NCBI GenBank assembly: GCA_947571775.1
Contig: CANOZK010000007.1
Coordinates: 82,924-146,923, forward strand
Direction of reading: 5' to 3'
DNA length: 64,000 nucleotides
Source: an uncultured Lachnospiraceae bacterium
Lineage (GTDB): Bacteria > Bacillota > Clostridia > Lachnospirales > Lachnospiraceae
Numbering within the stretch: the stretch's first letter is position 1; every line of letters begins with the position of its first letter. Below are positions 16,936 to 26,194 of the stretch, one piece after another. Under the pieces are notes generated by a model that did not search any database, was not told the DNA's origin, and saw nothing but the letters and a program-made list of their open reading frames with translations. Made by a program: the position numbers and the translations under genes.

Positions 16936-18108
16936 ATGAGAATTACAACAACTATGATGATTCGCAATTATCAGACGAATCTGAGCGCTACGACGGAAAA
17001 TAAAATGAATTACCAAAATAAAGTATTGACACAGCGGAACTTTACCAGCGTAAAAGAAGATCCTTCCGCAGCGGCCAAAGCTTCCCACCTGACACGGCAA
17101 TACCTGAAGAACGAAGACTATCTGGAGATGTCCAAAGATCTGCAGTCCAAGCTGGATTCCCAGGAGGACAGCGTTTACCAGGTAGTGAAATATGCGGAAG
17201 AACTTTTCGCCAAAATCGGTAAGGAATCGTTGAATGGAACCAACTTGGAGCAGCGGGAGACTTACGCAAATACGATTGTTTCCATTCGGGATTCTATTCT
17301 GCAAAGTTTAAATGCCGTTTACAGCAATACTTTTATTATGGCTGGAGCAAATGGTACGGAAGCGCCATTTTCTATTGATGATGCGACAGGCAAATTGATG
17401 TATAACAGAGGCGCTGCGGGCGGTACAGAGGTTGACGATCCGGCCAATATTGCGCAATTACAAAAATGGAGAGATGAAGCGCTGTATATGGATATTGGCC
17501 TTGGATTAGAGTTTAATGCGGATGCTGCTGGTAACAAAGGGCAGGGCAACGAAATCATATCTTCCACGGCTTTTAACATTGCCTTTTCTGGGTTGAGCGC
17601 AATCTGGAATGACAGTAATGACGCAGGGAATTCTACTATTATTACTGGAGCAGCAGGAAAAACGAGTTTGAAAATCGAAGTGGGAAACAATACCATAAAC
17701 AACCAGGCGGCTCAGGATTATCGTGCTGCCATTGCCAATGGCGAAGGAAAAAACCATATGGCGAATAACCTGGTAGATTTGTGCAGTCAGTTGGCTTTGG
17801 AACTTCTTCAGCCGGATGAAGAATTTGACTACCAGTCCTGCGACGAAATGCTTACGAAAATGAAAAAATTCCACGAACAGGCAGATAATTCTCTTACGGG
17901 CATCGGCGTAAAATCTGATTTCCTTGAGAAATCCGTTGACCGTATGGAATCCAATGAGCTTTCTCTGGCTACACAGTTAGAGCGGGTGGTAACTCCAGAT
18001 ATGGCCATTGCTATTACCAATTATTCTTATGCCCAATATGCCTACAACGCCGCTTTGCGTATCGGTGTAAACCTTTTGTCTCAGTCTTTCCTTGACTTTA
18101 TGCGCTAA
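16936..18108 (+). CDS. flgL: Flagellar hook-associated protein 3 (FlgL)
   Basis: Second junction protein, between FlgK and the filament, related to flagellin. It starts MRITTTMMIRNYQTNL, a typical FlgL/flagellin N-terminal helix, and ends with the paired C-terminal helix (ITNYSYAQYAYNAALRIG). The sequence has 390 residues with a variable middle insert at about 130-260. GAAAGGAGG precedes the ATG. It is co-transcribed with flgK and is a client of the FlgN chaperone encoded just upstream. Confidence 0.95.
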   Translation: MRITTTMMIRNYQTNLSATTENKMNYQNKVLTQRNFTSVKEDPSAAAKASHLTRQYLKNEDYLEMSKDLQSKLDSQEDSVYQVVKYAEELFAKIGKESLNGTNLEQRETYANTIVSIRDSILQSLNAVYSNTFIMAGANGTEAPFSIDDATGKLMYNRGAAGGTEVDDPANIAQLQKWRDEALYMDIGLGLEFNADAAGNKGQGNEIISSTAFNIAFSGLSAIWNDSNDAGNSTIITGAAGKTSLKIEVGNNTINNQAAQDYRAAIANGEGKNHMANNLVDLCSQLALELLQPDEEFDYQSCDEMLTKMKKFHEQADNSLTGIGVKSDFLEKSVDRMESNELSLATQLERVVTPDMAIAITNYSYAQYAYNAALRIGVNLLSQSFLDFMR

Positions 18109-18166
18109 TTGGCTTAAATAAGGTGAATATGAAAAAGAATCGAGAAAGCAGAAAGGGGGAAGACTT

Positions 18167-18778
18167 ATGAAACCATTGATTCAAATAACGACAGTACCAA
18201 TTAGTTATGAATTAAAAGTTCAGAAAGCACAGGTAGAGCGTCGCCGCAGCACTGCCCAACTGGAGATATCCAGAGAAAAGGGCGGCCTTCAGATCAAAAA
18301 CCAGCCGATTAAGGTAAGATTGGATACCTTTGAAGCGCGCAACTCTATGCTTCCGTCTACGCCCACTAGTGTCAAACAGGCTGCGGAGAAAGGAAAGCAG
18401 GCCGCTGCTGAGGCTACTGCGAAATGGGCGGCGGATAATCATCTGATGATGAAAGCGCCAATGGGAGAAGATGTCGCCGGGCAGATTGCAGAACGGGATT
18501 TTATGAACAATCTCAAGACCGGGGAATTTGAAATGGACTTCATTCCTAAGGCCGGGCCGGATATTCAATGGACTGAGCCAGATATTACCATGCAGTATGA
18601 GATGGATAAACTGAATTTTAATTTGAAGATTGCCAACGGCGATTTCCAGTTTATTCCAGGAGATGTTTCCCTCAATATTACCCAGATGCCGGATGTACGG
18701 ATCGAGTATATCGGAGGTCCTATGTATGTGCCGCCTAGCGCTGACCCGAATTATAAAAGCGTTGATGTCGTGGCATAA
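18167..18778 (+). CDS. DUF6470-family flagellar-operon protein
   Basis: 203-residue soluble protein that regularly sits between flgL and fliW in Firmicutes (DUF6470; B. subtilis YviE is the analogous gene). Features: an N-terminal IQITTVPISYELKVQ beta segment, a charged Arg/Lys stretch, an Ala-rich helical section (about 65-95) and a beta-rich C-terminal half ending VRIEYIGGPMYVPPSADP. No signal peptide or membrane helix. AAAGGGGGAAG precedes the ATG. Function is unproven; its position suggests an assembly or regulatory partner of the late flagellar proteins. Confidence 0.75.
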   Translation: MKPLIQITTVPISYELKVQKAQVERRRSTAQLEISREKGGLQIKNQPIKVRLDTFEARNSMLPSTPTSVKQAAEKGKQAAAEATAKWAADNHLMMKAPMGEDVAGQIAERDFMNNLKTGEFEMDFIPKAGPDIQWTEPDITMQYEMDKLNFNLKIANGDFQFIPGDVSLNITQMPDVRIEYIGGPMYVPPSADPNYKSVDVVA

Positions 18779-18810
18779 TAGGCGATGCTCAATATACGGA
18801 AAATAGATGA

Positions 18811-18836
18811 TAACAGTGGGGATATCCGAACTGTTA
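18811..18836. repeat. Short hairpin of the AACAGTT repeat family
   Basis: TAACAGT (18811-18817) and ACTGTTA (18830-18836) flank GGATATCC, itself a palindrome. The block TAACAGTG...TCCGAACTG-TAC is also found at 60535-60562 upstream of the M60 peptidase gene, so the two are related copies. Confidence 0.5.
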
Positions 18837-18837
18837 C

Positions 18838-18880
18838 GACAGATAAGCAGTTCTGCGGACAGAACTGTTTGTCTGTCTTT
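18838..18880 (+). terminator. Terminator after the flgK-flgL-DUF6470 genes
   Basis: GACAGATAAGCAGTTCTG (18838-18855) pairs with CAGAACTGTTTGTCTGTC (18860-18877) around a CGGA tetraloop, with two G-U pairs, then TTTGTATT. Very stable but with a short T run, so it may attenuate rather than stop transcription into fliW. Confidence 0.7.
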
Positions 18881-18916
18881 GTATTAAAACACTTTCTCGT
18901 TTAGGAAGGAGGCATG

Positions 18917-19429
18917 ATGGACAAGATGGAAATACAGACGAAACATTTTGGAATTATGAAATATACAGAAGAAGAAACCGTCCATTTCCAGGACGGTTTG
19001 TTTGGTTTTGAGAACTACAAAAGTTATCTGCCCATTCCAATGGAACCGGACAGCGATGCGATCATCTGTCTGCAAAGTCTGGATGATTCGGATGTTGCTT
19101 TTATCATTATGAACCCTTTTCTTCTTTCTCCGGCTTATCATCCCAAAATCTCTGACGCGGACAGGAAAGCATTGGGGAATCCGAAGGATGAAGATATTTC
19201 TTATTATTGTATTTGTGTTTTGCAGGATACCCTTGAAGAGAGCAGCATTAATCTGAAGTGCCCCATTGCGGTCAATGCGCTGACCCGCGCGGCCAGACAG
19301 TTGATTTTGGAGCAGCCAGAATATGATTTCCGCCATCAAATGAAAAATATCTCAAAGACGAGGGAAAGGAAGGATGCATATGCTGGTACTGCAAAGAAAG
19401 AAAAACCAGTCACTGGTCATAAACGGTAA
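18917..19429 (+). CDS. fliW: Flagellar assembly factor FliW
   Basis: Small beta-barrel protein that binds CsrA (and flagellin) and releases flagellin mRNA from CsrA repression once flagellin is exported. FliW hallmarks: HFQDGLFGFENYKSYLPIP near residue 25-45, then LQSLDDSDVAFIIMNP and the C-terminal LKCPIAVN. AAGGAGG ends 4 bases before the ATG at 18917; ATGs at 18914 and 18926 are also in frame. At 170 residues it is about 20 longer than average because its last 17 codons lie inside csrA. That 50-base overlap couples translation of the antagonist pair. Confidence 0.93.
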   Translation: MDKMEIQTKHFGIMKYTEEETVHFQDGLFGFENYKSYLPIPMEPDSDAIICLQSLDDSDVAFIIMNPFLLSPAYHPKISDADRKALGNPKDEDISYYCICVLQDTLEESSINLKCPIAVNALTRAARQLILEQPEYDFRHQMKNISKTRERKDAYAGTAKKEKPVTGHKR

Positions 19430-19610
19430 TGTAACCGTTTCCATCCTGGAAATTGGCAGTGACTGGATTAAGCTGGCGATTGAGGCGCCAAAGGATGTGA
19501 AAATTCTTCGCGCCGAATTGGTGGAGGCTGCCCAGGCAAATCAGGAGGCCGCCGAGGGACTGAATGCCGATTCGGTAGAGGCCCTGAAAAACCTGGTGTT
19601 AAAGCAGTGA
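19380..19610 (+). CDS. csrA: Translational regulator CsrA
   Basis: RNA-binding dimer that blocks ribosome access to flagellin (hag) mRNA and is antagonised by FliW. Starts MLVLQRKKNQSLVINGN, the canonical CsrA strand, and has VSILEIGSDWIKLAIEAPKDVKILRAE-type core residues. AAGGAAGG lies 7 bases before the ATG at 19380; an ATG six bases earlier lacks proper spacing. At 76 residues it is slightly longer than E. coli CsrA, as in Bacillus. It overlaps fliW and its stop directly abuts the convergent galE stop, with no room for a terminator. Confidence 0.95.
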   Translation: MLVLQRKKNQSLVINGNVTVSILEIGSDWIKLAIEAPKDVKILRAELVEAAQANQEAAEGLNADSVEALKNLVLKQ

Positions 19611-20627
19611 TTATTTTCCGAATCCATCGGGGTTGTTAGACTGCCATTTCCAGGAATCGGCACACATCTGTTCAATTCCTCTTTCGGCAGACCATCCCAG
19701 CTCTTGCCGGGCTTTTGCGGGATCTGCATAGCAGGTAGCAATATCCCCGGCTCTTCTGGGGTTGATTTCATAGGGAAGGGTTTTGCCGCAGGCTTTTTCG
19801 TAGGCATGAAGTACTTCCAGCACACTGTATCCCCTTCCGGTTCCCAAATTATAGATGGAAACGCCTTCTTTGTCTTTGAGTTTCTCGATGGCTTTCACAT
19901 GGCCGATCGCCAGATCTACCACATGAATATAATCCCGGACACCTGTCCCGTCCGGCGTGTCATAGTCGTTTCCGAATACCCGCAGTTTATCTAGTTTTCC
20001 CACAGCTACTTGGGCAATATAGGGAACCAGGTTATTGGGAATGCCTTTGGGATCTTCGCCGATTTTCCCGGAGGGATGAGCGCCGATGGGGTTAAAATAG
20101 CGCAGCAGCACCACATTCCACTCAGGGTCGCTTACATGGATATCGGTCAGAATCTGTTCCAGCATCCCTTTGGTTTGTCCGTATGGATTGGTGATTTCTC
20201 CTTTGGGACATTCTTCGGTGATCGGAATAAAAGCCGGATTCCCGTACACGGTGGCGGAAGAGCTGAATATGATATTTTTTACCCCGTATTTTCGCATCAC
20301 ATCGCAGAGGGTTAGGCTTCCCGTGAGGTTGTTGGAATAGTATTCCAGAGGCTTCTGCACCGATTCTCCTACGGCTTTCAACCCCGCGAAATGAATGACC
20401 GCATCGATGGATTCTTTCTGGAAAATCTCTTCTAATCCGGCTCTGTCCAGCAGATCGGTTTCATAGAATTTCACTTTTTTATGGGTAATTTCTTCTACTA
20501 CTTCCAGTGACTTTGCGCTGGAATTGCACAGGTTATCCACAACGACAATCTCATATCCGGCGTTTAAGAGTTCCACACAGGTATGGCTCCCGATATAGCC
20601 GGCTCCTCCAGTTACTAAAATAGTCAT
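19611..20627 (-). CDS. galE: UDP-glucose 4-epimerase
   Basis: Interconverts UDP-glucose and UDP-galactose using bound NAD. The N-terminal Rossmann motif [10 protein letters not shown] (residues 6-15), the catalytic S-S-x-T-V-Y segment (FSSSATVYG near 122-130) and the Y-x-x-x-K pair in NPYGQTK (about 148-154) are all present. Length 338 is standard. It lies 3 bases downstream of a sugar nucleotidyltransferase gene, so the two form an operon for UDP-sugar supply, probably for cell-surface polysaccharide. Its stop abuts that of csrA on the other strand. Confidence 0.96.
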   Translation of the reverse strand: MTILVTGGAGYIGSHTCVELLNAGYEIVVVDNLCNSSAKSLEVVEEITHKKVKFYETDLLDRAGLEEIFQKESIDAVIHFAGLKAVGESVQKPLEYYSNNLTGSLTLCDVMRKYGVKNIIFSSSATVYGNPAFIPITEECPKGEITNPYGQTKGMLEQILTDIHVSDPEWNVVLLRYFNPIGAHPSGKIGEDPKGIPNNLVPYIAQVAVGKLDKLRVFGNDYDTPDGTGVRDYIHVVDLAIGHVKAIEKLKDKEGVSIYNLGTGRGYSVLEVLHAYEKACGKTLPYEINPRRAGDIATCYADPAKARQELGWSAERGIEQMCADSWKWQSNNPDGFGK

Positions 20628-20630
20628 CTT

Positions 20631-21560
20631 CTAGTCCTCCTTTTCCCACAAAGAAACCGGATATTTACCGGTTTTTTTCATATTTTGAATTGCTTTCACG
20701 ACCATGGGCCGATCCTCTTTATAGGTGACTCCATGCCACTGATCCGTAGATTTCAGTACCTTTACAGAAGCTTTATCTTCTTTTAGCAATGCGCCTACTA
20801 CTGCGGGCAGAAAATATTCGCATTTCAAAGGATTTTCCCGAAAGCCTTTTTGCAGAAAGGCAGGGAAACGTTCTTCCAACTCCCACAGGATACTCTTGCT
20901 AAAGCCCCACATATTCATGGAAGCAAGGCTGTCTGTGGAGATCTCCGTCCATGTCTGACCATTATCTTCTGTATAAGCTGCTCCAAGGCTGCGTTTCTCA
21001 ATATGGGTTCGCTCCTGGATTTCCAGCAGATATCCATTGCCATCTGTTTTACAAACGCCTCTGGCTACATGCCCGTTGTCCGTCAGCGTGTTTCCCAAGA
21101 TATATCCCACCATACAATAGCGGTATTTGCTGTCGTCTTCGTGGGTGGACAGGAATTGATACAGAGTTGCAAACGCCTGGCTTCCATAATAATCGTCTGC
21201 ATTGATTACGGCAAAAGGGCCATCGATCACTTGCTTGCAGCACAAAATAGCGTGGCCGGTTCCGAAAGGCTTGATTCGCCCCTTGGGAACGAACCAGCCG
21301 TCGGGCAGTGCGTCCAATTCCTGATAGACATAGGAAACGTTCATATGGCGGCTGATGCGATCCCCGATGGCAAGGCGGAAATCCTGTTCATTTTCCCGCT
21401 TAATGATAAATACCACTTGCTCGAATCCCGCTTTTTTTGCGTCATAGATAGAAAAATCCATCAAAATATGCCCCTGTTCATCCACAGGGTCAATCTGTTT
21501 CAATCCTCCATAACGGCTTCCCATACCCGCCGCCATAATCACCAATGCTGGTTTTTTCAT
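20631..21560 (-). CDS. Sugar-1-phosphate nucleotidyltransferase family protein
   Basis: 309-residue protein with the NTP_transferase signature MAAGMGSRYGGLKQIDP at residues 9-25, followed by a metal-binding INADDYYG (about 118-125). It would transfer a nucleotide from NTP to a sugar phosphate or related acceptor in the cytoplasm. It lacks the left-handed beta-helix of GlmU. Exact substrate is not readable; the operon with galE suggests UDP-glucose or UDP-galactose metabolism. TAAATTAAGATGAAAAAA at the start has only a modest ribosome site (GAGGACTTTAA). Confidence 0.85.
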   Translation of the reverse strand: MKKPALVIMAAGMGSRYGGLKQIDPVDEQGHILMDFSIYDAKKAGFEQVVFIIKRENEQDFRLAIGDRISRHMNVSYVYQELDALPDGWFVPKGRIKPFGTGHAILCCKQVIDGPFAVINADDYYGSQAFATLYQFLSTHEDDSKYRYCMVGYILGNTLTDNGHVARGVCKTDGNGYLLEIQERTHIEKRSLGAAYTEDNGQTWTEISTDSLASMNMWGFSKSILWELEERFPAFLQKGFRENPLKCEYFLPAVVGALLKEDKASVKVLKSTDQWHGVTYKEDRPMVVKAIQNMKKTGKYPVSLWEKED

Positions 21561-21640
21561 CTTAATTTAAAGTCCTCCTGATGCTTTGGTGTACTTTGCA
21601 ATAGAATTATACTGCAAAGTGTGGAGGAATGTAAAGGCTT

Positions 21641-22939
21641 TTATGATATCTCTGGTATTTTAAACCAAAATTCTACGCCTTTTTCCCGATTTTCCACGCC
21701 GCACTCACCCTGGTGAAGCTGGATAATCCGCCAGACCAAGTACAGACCCATTCCCATATGCCGCTGTTCGAGGCATTTTTCGGTCTGTTGGGTGCGTTTC
21801 ATCACATATCCCTGCCAGATCTGCTCCATTGCCGAAGGTTCTATTTCCTCGCCCTGGTTATGCACGGCCACCCAGATCCAGCCTTCTTTTCGGTATAGAC
21901 GCACGCGGATGCGGCTGCCCTGGGCTGTGTGAGAGAAGGCATTCATCATATAGTTATCAATGGCTTGTTCCAGATAATAGGCGTTTCCGCGCACTTTGCA
22001 GTTTGGCTCCACGGAAAACTCTTCTCTGATATGGTTCTGCTGAAACAATGCCTGATATTTGAGCTGGATGTACTCTATGGTGTCCGTCAGATTCATATTC
22101 TGCCGTTCCATCTCCTGAATCTGGTGTTCCATCAAGGACAGATCCATCAGATTTTCCACCATTTTGGACATGCGTGCAACTTCTTCTACGATAGACTCGC
22201 AATAATAATCTCGATTTGCCGGATCCTCCACACATTGCAGCATCTCTACCTGGCTGGAGATGATTGTCAGAGGAGTTTTTAGTTCATGGGAAATATCTGC
22301 CATCACATCTCTGCGGATATTCTGCACGGAATCATTCTGTTTTGCAGTCTCACCGGTATTTTCCGCGGATTTTTCCAGATATCGGGCGATATATCCAGAA
22401 AAGAGATAAAAAGCTGGTACAGCCATAAGAAACGAAAGGAAAAGCAGCAGCAGCAAAAATTTTTCTGTGTAAAGAAAAAAGGAAGAGAAAGACCGCCCCC
22501 GTTCCCGAATGCTTACGTAATAGATTTCGTCATCCTGTTCAATGAGTCCCATCAATTTGACGGGAATCGGATTTTTGGTTTCTCTGTTAATGACTTCCGG
22601 ATCTTTGGAGAATTTTTCTTTGCAAAGCAAAATATGCTTATATATTTCGTGTTCTGCGGACTCCGGCCAATTGGTATATACAGGAGAAAAGTTTTCATCC
22701 GTTATCGTAAAAACCAATCCCTCGTTTTCATATTGCTTGATCATGGATTCGTCGCTGTCGTCCAACATTTGCATCCCTGTTTCTTTTAGATCTGTAAACG
22801 CCTCCCGAACCAGTTTGGATTTTTGGGAATTATAGTAGGAGGGTGCAAACAGCCAGTAAATCAACACACACATTGCCATGACAGCAACCAAAAGTGCAAC
22901 TTGTACCAGAAATAGATTTTTTCTAATGTTCTTTTTCAT
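21641..22939 (-). CDS. Sensor histidine kinase
   Basis: 432-residue membrane kinase: first helix at 11-31, an extracytoplasmic sensor of about 125 residues (charged, PAS-like size), second helix at 160-183, HisKA with H218 (DISHELKTPLT), then HATPase_c. The C-terminal G2 box is G-M-G-L-Y and the G1 box is replaced by HNQGEEI, both modest deviations common in this subgroup. It overlaps the 3' end of its regulator by 17 bases; regulator then kinase is the transcription order. The signal is unknown. Its neighbours are a sugar-nucleotide operon downstream and rplL upstream. Confidence 0.9.
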   Translation of the reverse strand: MKKNIRKNLFLVQVALLVAVMAMCVLIYWLFAPSYYNSQKSKLVREAFTDLKETGMQMLDDSDESMIKQYENEGLVFTITDENFSPVYTNWPESAEHEIYKHILLCKEKFSKDPEVINRETKNPIPVKLMGLIEQDDEIYYVSIRERGRSFSSFFLYTEKFLLLLLFLSFLMAVPAFYLFSGYIARYLEKSAENTGETAKQNDSVQNIRRDVMADISHELKTPLTIISSQVEMLQCVEDPANRDYYCESIVEEVARMSKMVENLMDLSLMEHQIQEMERQNMNLTDTIEYIQLKYQALFQQNHIREEFSVEPNCKVRGNAYYLEQAIDNYMMNAFSHTAQGSRIRVRLYRKEGWIWVAVHNQGEEIEPSAMEQIWQGYVMKRTQQTEKCLEQRHMGMGLYLVWRIIQLHQGECGVENREKGVEFWFKIPEIS

Positions 22940-23618
22940 CGGTATCTGCCTCGAAAATATAGCCTACGCCGTATACAGATCGGATATAATTGCAGTCGCC
23001 TGTCAATTTCTTCCGAAGCTGTTTTACCAGAGTATCCACGGTGCGCGTCTCTCCTTTATAGTCAAAACCCCACACAGCGTCTAGAATATGTTCTCTTTTC
23101 AGAACACGACCTTGATTCTCTATAAAATACAGTAAAAGCTCGTATTCCCGCCGGGTGGTTTCCATATATTCTCCTTTTCGGTAGACCTTCTGGGCAGGCA
23201 GATCCAAATACAACTCCCCGGCTTCCAAAAACTGTCTGTATTTTCCTACTCTTTTGAGTACCGCTTCTATGTGGGCTTTGATAATGGACAGGGTGTAGGG
23301 CTTGACAATATAATCATCCGCCCCTTGGGAAAAGCTGTGAAGCTGTTTTTCCACAGAAGAGTTGGCGGTGAGCATAATCACCGGCATCTGGGAATTCTTC
23401 CGTATTTCCTTTAAGACTTCGTTCCCATTGATCTGGGGAAGAAGGATGTCCAATAAAATCAAATCAATTTTATTCATATTGTCGTAGAAAATTTCCAGGG
23501 CTTTCTGGCCGTCAGAAGCTTGCAGCACCTCATAGCCCTGCATAGTCAGAAAATCCGACAAGGTGCGCAGCAACTTCTCTTCATCTTCCACAACTAGTAA
23601 TGTTTTATTGTAACGCAT
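22923..23618 (-). CDS. OmpR-family response regulator
   Basis: 231-residue regulator: receiver domain with D57 (LLDILLP), acidic E11/D12, T84 and K106, then a winged-helix domain from about 130 with the recognition region TVDTLVKQLRKKL. The start at 23618 has GGAG 8 bases upstream; an ORF extension to 23642 lacks one. It is transcribed just before its kinase. About 150 bases of very AT-rich sequence (23640-23760) separate it from the rplL terminator and probably hold its promoter; I see no clear hexamers. Confidence 0.92.
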   Translation of the reverse strand: MRYNKTLLVVEDEEKLLRTLSDFLTMQGYEVLQASDGQKALEIFYDNMNKIDLILLDILLPQINGNEVLKEIRKNSQMPVIMLTANSSVEKQLHSFSQGADDYIVKPYTLSIIKAHIEAVLKRVGKYRQFLEAGELYLDLPAQKVYRKGEYMETTRREYELLLYFIENQGRVLKREHILDAVWGFDYKGETRTVDTLVKQLRKKLTGDCNYIRSVYGVGYIFEADTDEKEH

Positions 23619-23771
23619 ATTATTTCTCCAACGTTTTCTCATAATTCTACAAAGTAAATGTGATAGAAATTTGATATTTTTTCATTTTTTTTGTAATATT
23701 AATAATATTTTTGAAATATAATCACAATATTTTATAAAAAATTCTGTCGGAGGGATTACGAAAGTATGCTG

Positions 23772-23803
23772 ATAAAAGGCTTGACAAAGGATTTGTCAAG
23801 CCT
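23772..23803 (-). terminator. Terminator after rplL
   Basis: A perfect 12-bp stem, AGGCTTGACAAA (23777-23788) with TTTGTCAAGCCT (23792-23803) and a 3-base loop, is followed on the minus strand by TTTTATC. It closes the rplJ-rplL transcript about 115 bases after rplL. Confidence 0.85.
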
Positions 23804-23917
23804 GAATGTATGAGCCTATAATATAAGATGTGGTATGCTCCATTTTGTATTTCGCATATACATATATACAGCCACCGCACCAAGCATAAGATGCCTGAAA
23901 CAGTGGCTGCAGAAAAA

Positions 23918-24301
23918 TTATTTCAAGTTTACTTTTGCGCCTTCGGCTTCCAGTTTTTCTTTGATCTCGTCAGCTTCTGCCTTAGATGCGCCTTCTTTTA
24001 CTACCTTCGGCGCGCCGTCTACAACTTCTTTTGCTTCTTTCAGGCCCAAACCAGTTACTTCACGAACGACTTTGATTACTTTTACTTTGTTGGGGCCAAC
24101 TTCTGCCAGCTCAACGTCAAATTCGTCTTTTTCTTCTGCCTGGCCAGCGTCTCCGCCAGCGCCGCCTGCTGCTGCAACAACTACGCCTGCTGCCGCAGAT
24201 ACGCCAAATTCTTCTTCACAAGCTTTTACTAAATCATTCAATTCCAATACAGTCAATTCTTTGATTGCTGCAATAAATTCTTCTGTTGTCAACTTTGCCA
24301 T
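23918..24301 (-). CDS. rplL: 50S ribosomal protein L7/L12
   Basis: Flexible stalk protein that recruits translation GTPases. N-terminal dimerisation helices (1-35), an Ala/Gly-rich hinge (36-55) and the C-terminal factor-binding domain with [19 protein letters not shown] at about 75-93. The 127-residue length is slightly above the usual 120-125 because of the hinge. AGGAGGAAT precedes the ATG. It follows rplJ by 36 bases under the L10 leader. Unusually, it is not followed by rpoB. Confidence 0.98.
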   Translation of the reverse strand: MAKLTTEEFIAAIKELTVLELNDLVKACEEEFGVSAAAGVVVAAAGGAGGDAGQAEEKDEFDVELAEVGPNKVKVIKVVREVTGLGLKEAKEVVDGAPKVVKEGASKAEADEIKEKLEAEGAKVNLK

Positions 24302-24337
24302 TGTATATTCCTCCTAATAAAATAAGATCGAAAAAAA

Positions 24338-24877
24338 TTACTCTGCTGCCGGGGCTTCTTCACCGGAGCCTTTTGCAGCCATTGCAGCTTCACCGCCGCC
24401 TGCTTCCGCAACCTGGCTAAGCACACGGGCGAAGTTCGCGATTGGGGACTGGATGCTTCCCAGCAATTTTCCCAGCAGTTCTTCTCTGGATGGGATATTT
24501 GCCAATGCCTGAATACCTGCCTGGTCATTGTAATTGCCTTCAACGACACCTGCAATCAATTCCAGAGCCGGATACTGTTTTGCAAACTTGTCCAGGATTC
24601 TGGCAGGAGCCGTAGCGTCGTCTGCGGAAATAGCCAGTGCGTTGGTTCCATGCAGATGCGGCGTCAGGCTTTCGCAAGCCGTTCCCTGAAACGCAAAATT
24701 CATCATGGTGTTTTTGTATACTTTATACAGAATGCCTGCTTCTCTCAGCTCTTTACGGAGTATGGTATCCTGTTCTACGGTAAGACCGCTGTAATTTACC
24801 AATACTACGGACTGGGCGTCTTTTACATTATTGGCAATCTCTTCAACGATAGGCTTTTTCAGTTCAACCTTTGCCAT
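24338..24877 (-). CDS. rplJ: 50S ribosomal protein L10
   Basis: Anchors L7/L12 dimers to 23S rRNA. Begins MAKVELKKPIVEEIANNVKDA and contains VVLVNYSGLTVEQ and LRKELREAGILYKVYKNT, as in all L10. The ATG at 24877 is 9 bases after AAAGGAGG; a GTG at 24889 would overlap that site. At 179 residues with an Ala/Gly/Glu-rich tail it is of ordinary length. Its own promoter and a classical L10 leader with terminator lie upstream, so rplJ-rplL is regulated separately from rplK-rplA. Confidence 0.98.
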   Translation of the reverse strand: MAKVELKKPIVEEIANNVKDAQSVVLVNYSGLTVEQDTILRKELREAGILYKVYKNTMMNFAFQGTACESLTPHLHGTNALAISADDATAPARILDKFAKQYPALELIAGVVEGNYNDQAGIQALANIPSREELLGKLLGSIQSPIANFARVLSQVAEAGGGEAAMAAKGSGEEAPAAE

Positions 24878-24916
24878 GATTTTGTGCACCTCCTTTATTT
24901 ATTATGCTGTACACGC

Positions 24917-25062
24917 TCAAAAAAAGCCCTCCCTGCATCCAAAGACACAAAGAGGGTGGGAAATCTTTTCTCAAGAAATAATTTATCTTTCTCTCTTGCT
25001 TGTCTCTCCTCGGCGGGCGGTGTCCCTTTATGCCTTACGGCACCCGCTGTCTTCGGCGTGAT
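24917..25062 (-). promoter_or_regulatory. Ribosomal protein L10 leader with terminator
   Basis: The 5' untranslated RNA of rplJ has the conserved L10-binding architecture (GACAGCGGGTG ... CACCGCCCGCCGAGG on the minus strand), to which L10(L12)4 binds to repress its own synthesis. It ends with an intrinsic terminator at 24926-24960 (CCCACCC with GGGAGGG and one A-A mismatch) followed by seven Ts at 24919-24925. Confidence 0.88.
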
Positions 25063-25068
25063 ATATAC

Positions 25069-25097
25069 ACATTAGCATAGGAGAACAGTTTTGTCAA
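25069..25097 (-). promoter_or_regulatory. Promoter of rplJ-rplL
   Basis: On the minus strand TTGACA (25092-25097) and TAATGT (25069-25074) are 17 bases apart with a TG in front of the -10 box, and the L10 leader begins directly after. The -35 box overlaps a CAAGA/TCTTG hairpin that may end the BspA-like gene's transcript. Confidence 0.75.
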
Positions 25098-25112
25098 GAA
25101 AAAAATCTTGCA

Positions 25113-26105
25113 TTAATCATATTTTTCTACCTGGATATCTTTTGGCGCGCCCGCTGTCTGAACAATATTTTTGTAAAAAGAGGTCATTCCCGCCGGTACC
25201 CGAAACAGGCAGTCGCTTTTGATGTCTTTGAAAGCGTTGGCCCTAACCGATGTTTCCATTAGCCTGGTCGTTTTTAATGAAATCTTTTCCAGATTTTTAC
25301 AGTTATAAAACGCTTTTGCTCCAATGGAGGAGACGCTGCTGCCGACGGCTACGGTTTTTAAGTTTGTGCAGTTGGAAAAGGCTTTGTCCGCAATTTTCTT
25401 TACTTTGAATTTATACCCGCTGATGGTAACCGTTTTGGGGATGTTCACGCTTTTTACAGAGTTATTGGCAGGCGAGGCTGCAGCCACAGAGGAAGCGCCG
25501 GTTATCTGGTATACAATATCTCCTTGGACGCGATAGCTCCCGACCGCAGGCTTTGGACTGCTGGATATAGTCGTGTCGGATATGTTTTTGATGTAAAAGC
25601 TTACGCTTTTGGAGGCGGTTTTGCCATCGGCCTGCCATTGTTTGCCGTCGTATACTTCCCTTTTGTATTTCACATGCAGGGTGTATGGTACCGATGCGGT
25701 TTTCTTTGTATTTAAGGTAAAAGAAGCCTTGAAGCGGTATTCACCGGAGGAATTCTGAGCGGCTGTTCTTTCGGTGTATTTCTTCCAGGAGCCTTTTACC
25801 TTGCCGACGCTCCAACTGACAGGTTTGTATCGGGTTGCGTGTTTGACGGGCTGCAGTTCTTGGGGTTCATCCGGCCCATATCCTGCTCCTGTGGCGTAGA
25901 ACTGCAACGTGGCCCCAGAACGGTAGGTCGCGCCTGCGTTGATCCAGTAAAGTCCGTTATCTTTCGGCTGCGCCCGCATATCGGAAGAAAGATATTGTAT
26001 ACTGTCTGACGGCAGGATGGCTCCAGACACGATCAGGGGTGACGGTACTGCGGTTTGTGCTAGGAGTAAGAGGGACAGGGCCCCTGTTAATAATAATTTT
26101 TTCAT
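25113..26105 (-). CDS. Secreted BspA-like leucine-rich repeat protein
   Basis: 330 residues with a clear signal peptide (MKKLLLTGALSLLLLAQTAV, cleavage near 28). The middle (30-170) is a beta-rich, Tyr/Lys-rich domain I do not recognise. The C-terminal part (about 205-325) has at least two LRR_5/BspA-type units, readable as FKVKKIADKAFSNCTNLK and SSIGAKAFYNCKNLEKI. Such proteins act outside the cell in adhesion or host binding. It lies between rplA and rplJ, two genes that are normally neighbours, with separate terminator and promoter structures on both sides, so it is an insertion with no ribosomal function. Confidence 0.8.
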   Translation of the reverse strand: MKKLLLTGALSLLLLAQTAVPSPLIVSGAILPSDSIQYLSSDMRAQPKDNGLYWINAGATYRSGATLQFYATGAGYGPDEPQELQPVKHATRYKPVSWSVGKVKGSWKKYTERTAAQNSSGEYRFKASFTLNTKKTASVPYTLHVKYKREVYDGKQWQADGKTASKSVSFYIKNISDTTISSSPKPAVGSYRVQGDIVYQITGASSVAAASPANNSVKSVNIPKTVTISGYKFKVKKIADKAFSNCTNLKTVAVGSSVSSIGAKAFYNCKNLEKISLKTTRLMETSVRANAFKDIKSDCLFRVPAGMTSFYKNIVQTAGAPKDIQVEKYD

Positions 26106-26194
26106 CTATGTATTCTCCTCTTTACGAATGGTTATGGCATGAATTTGGATATTAACCTCATTATAAACGAAATGTATATAAAATACAATAGCAG

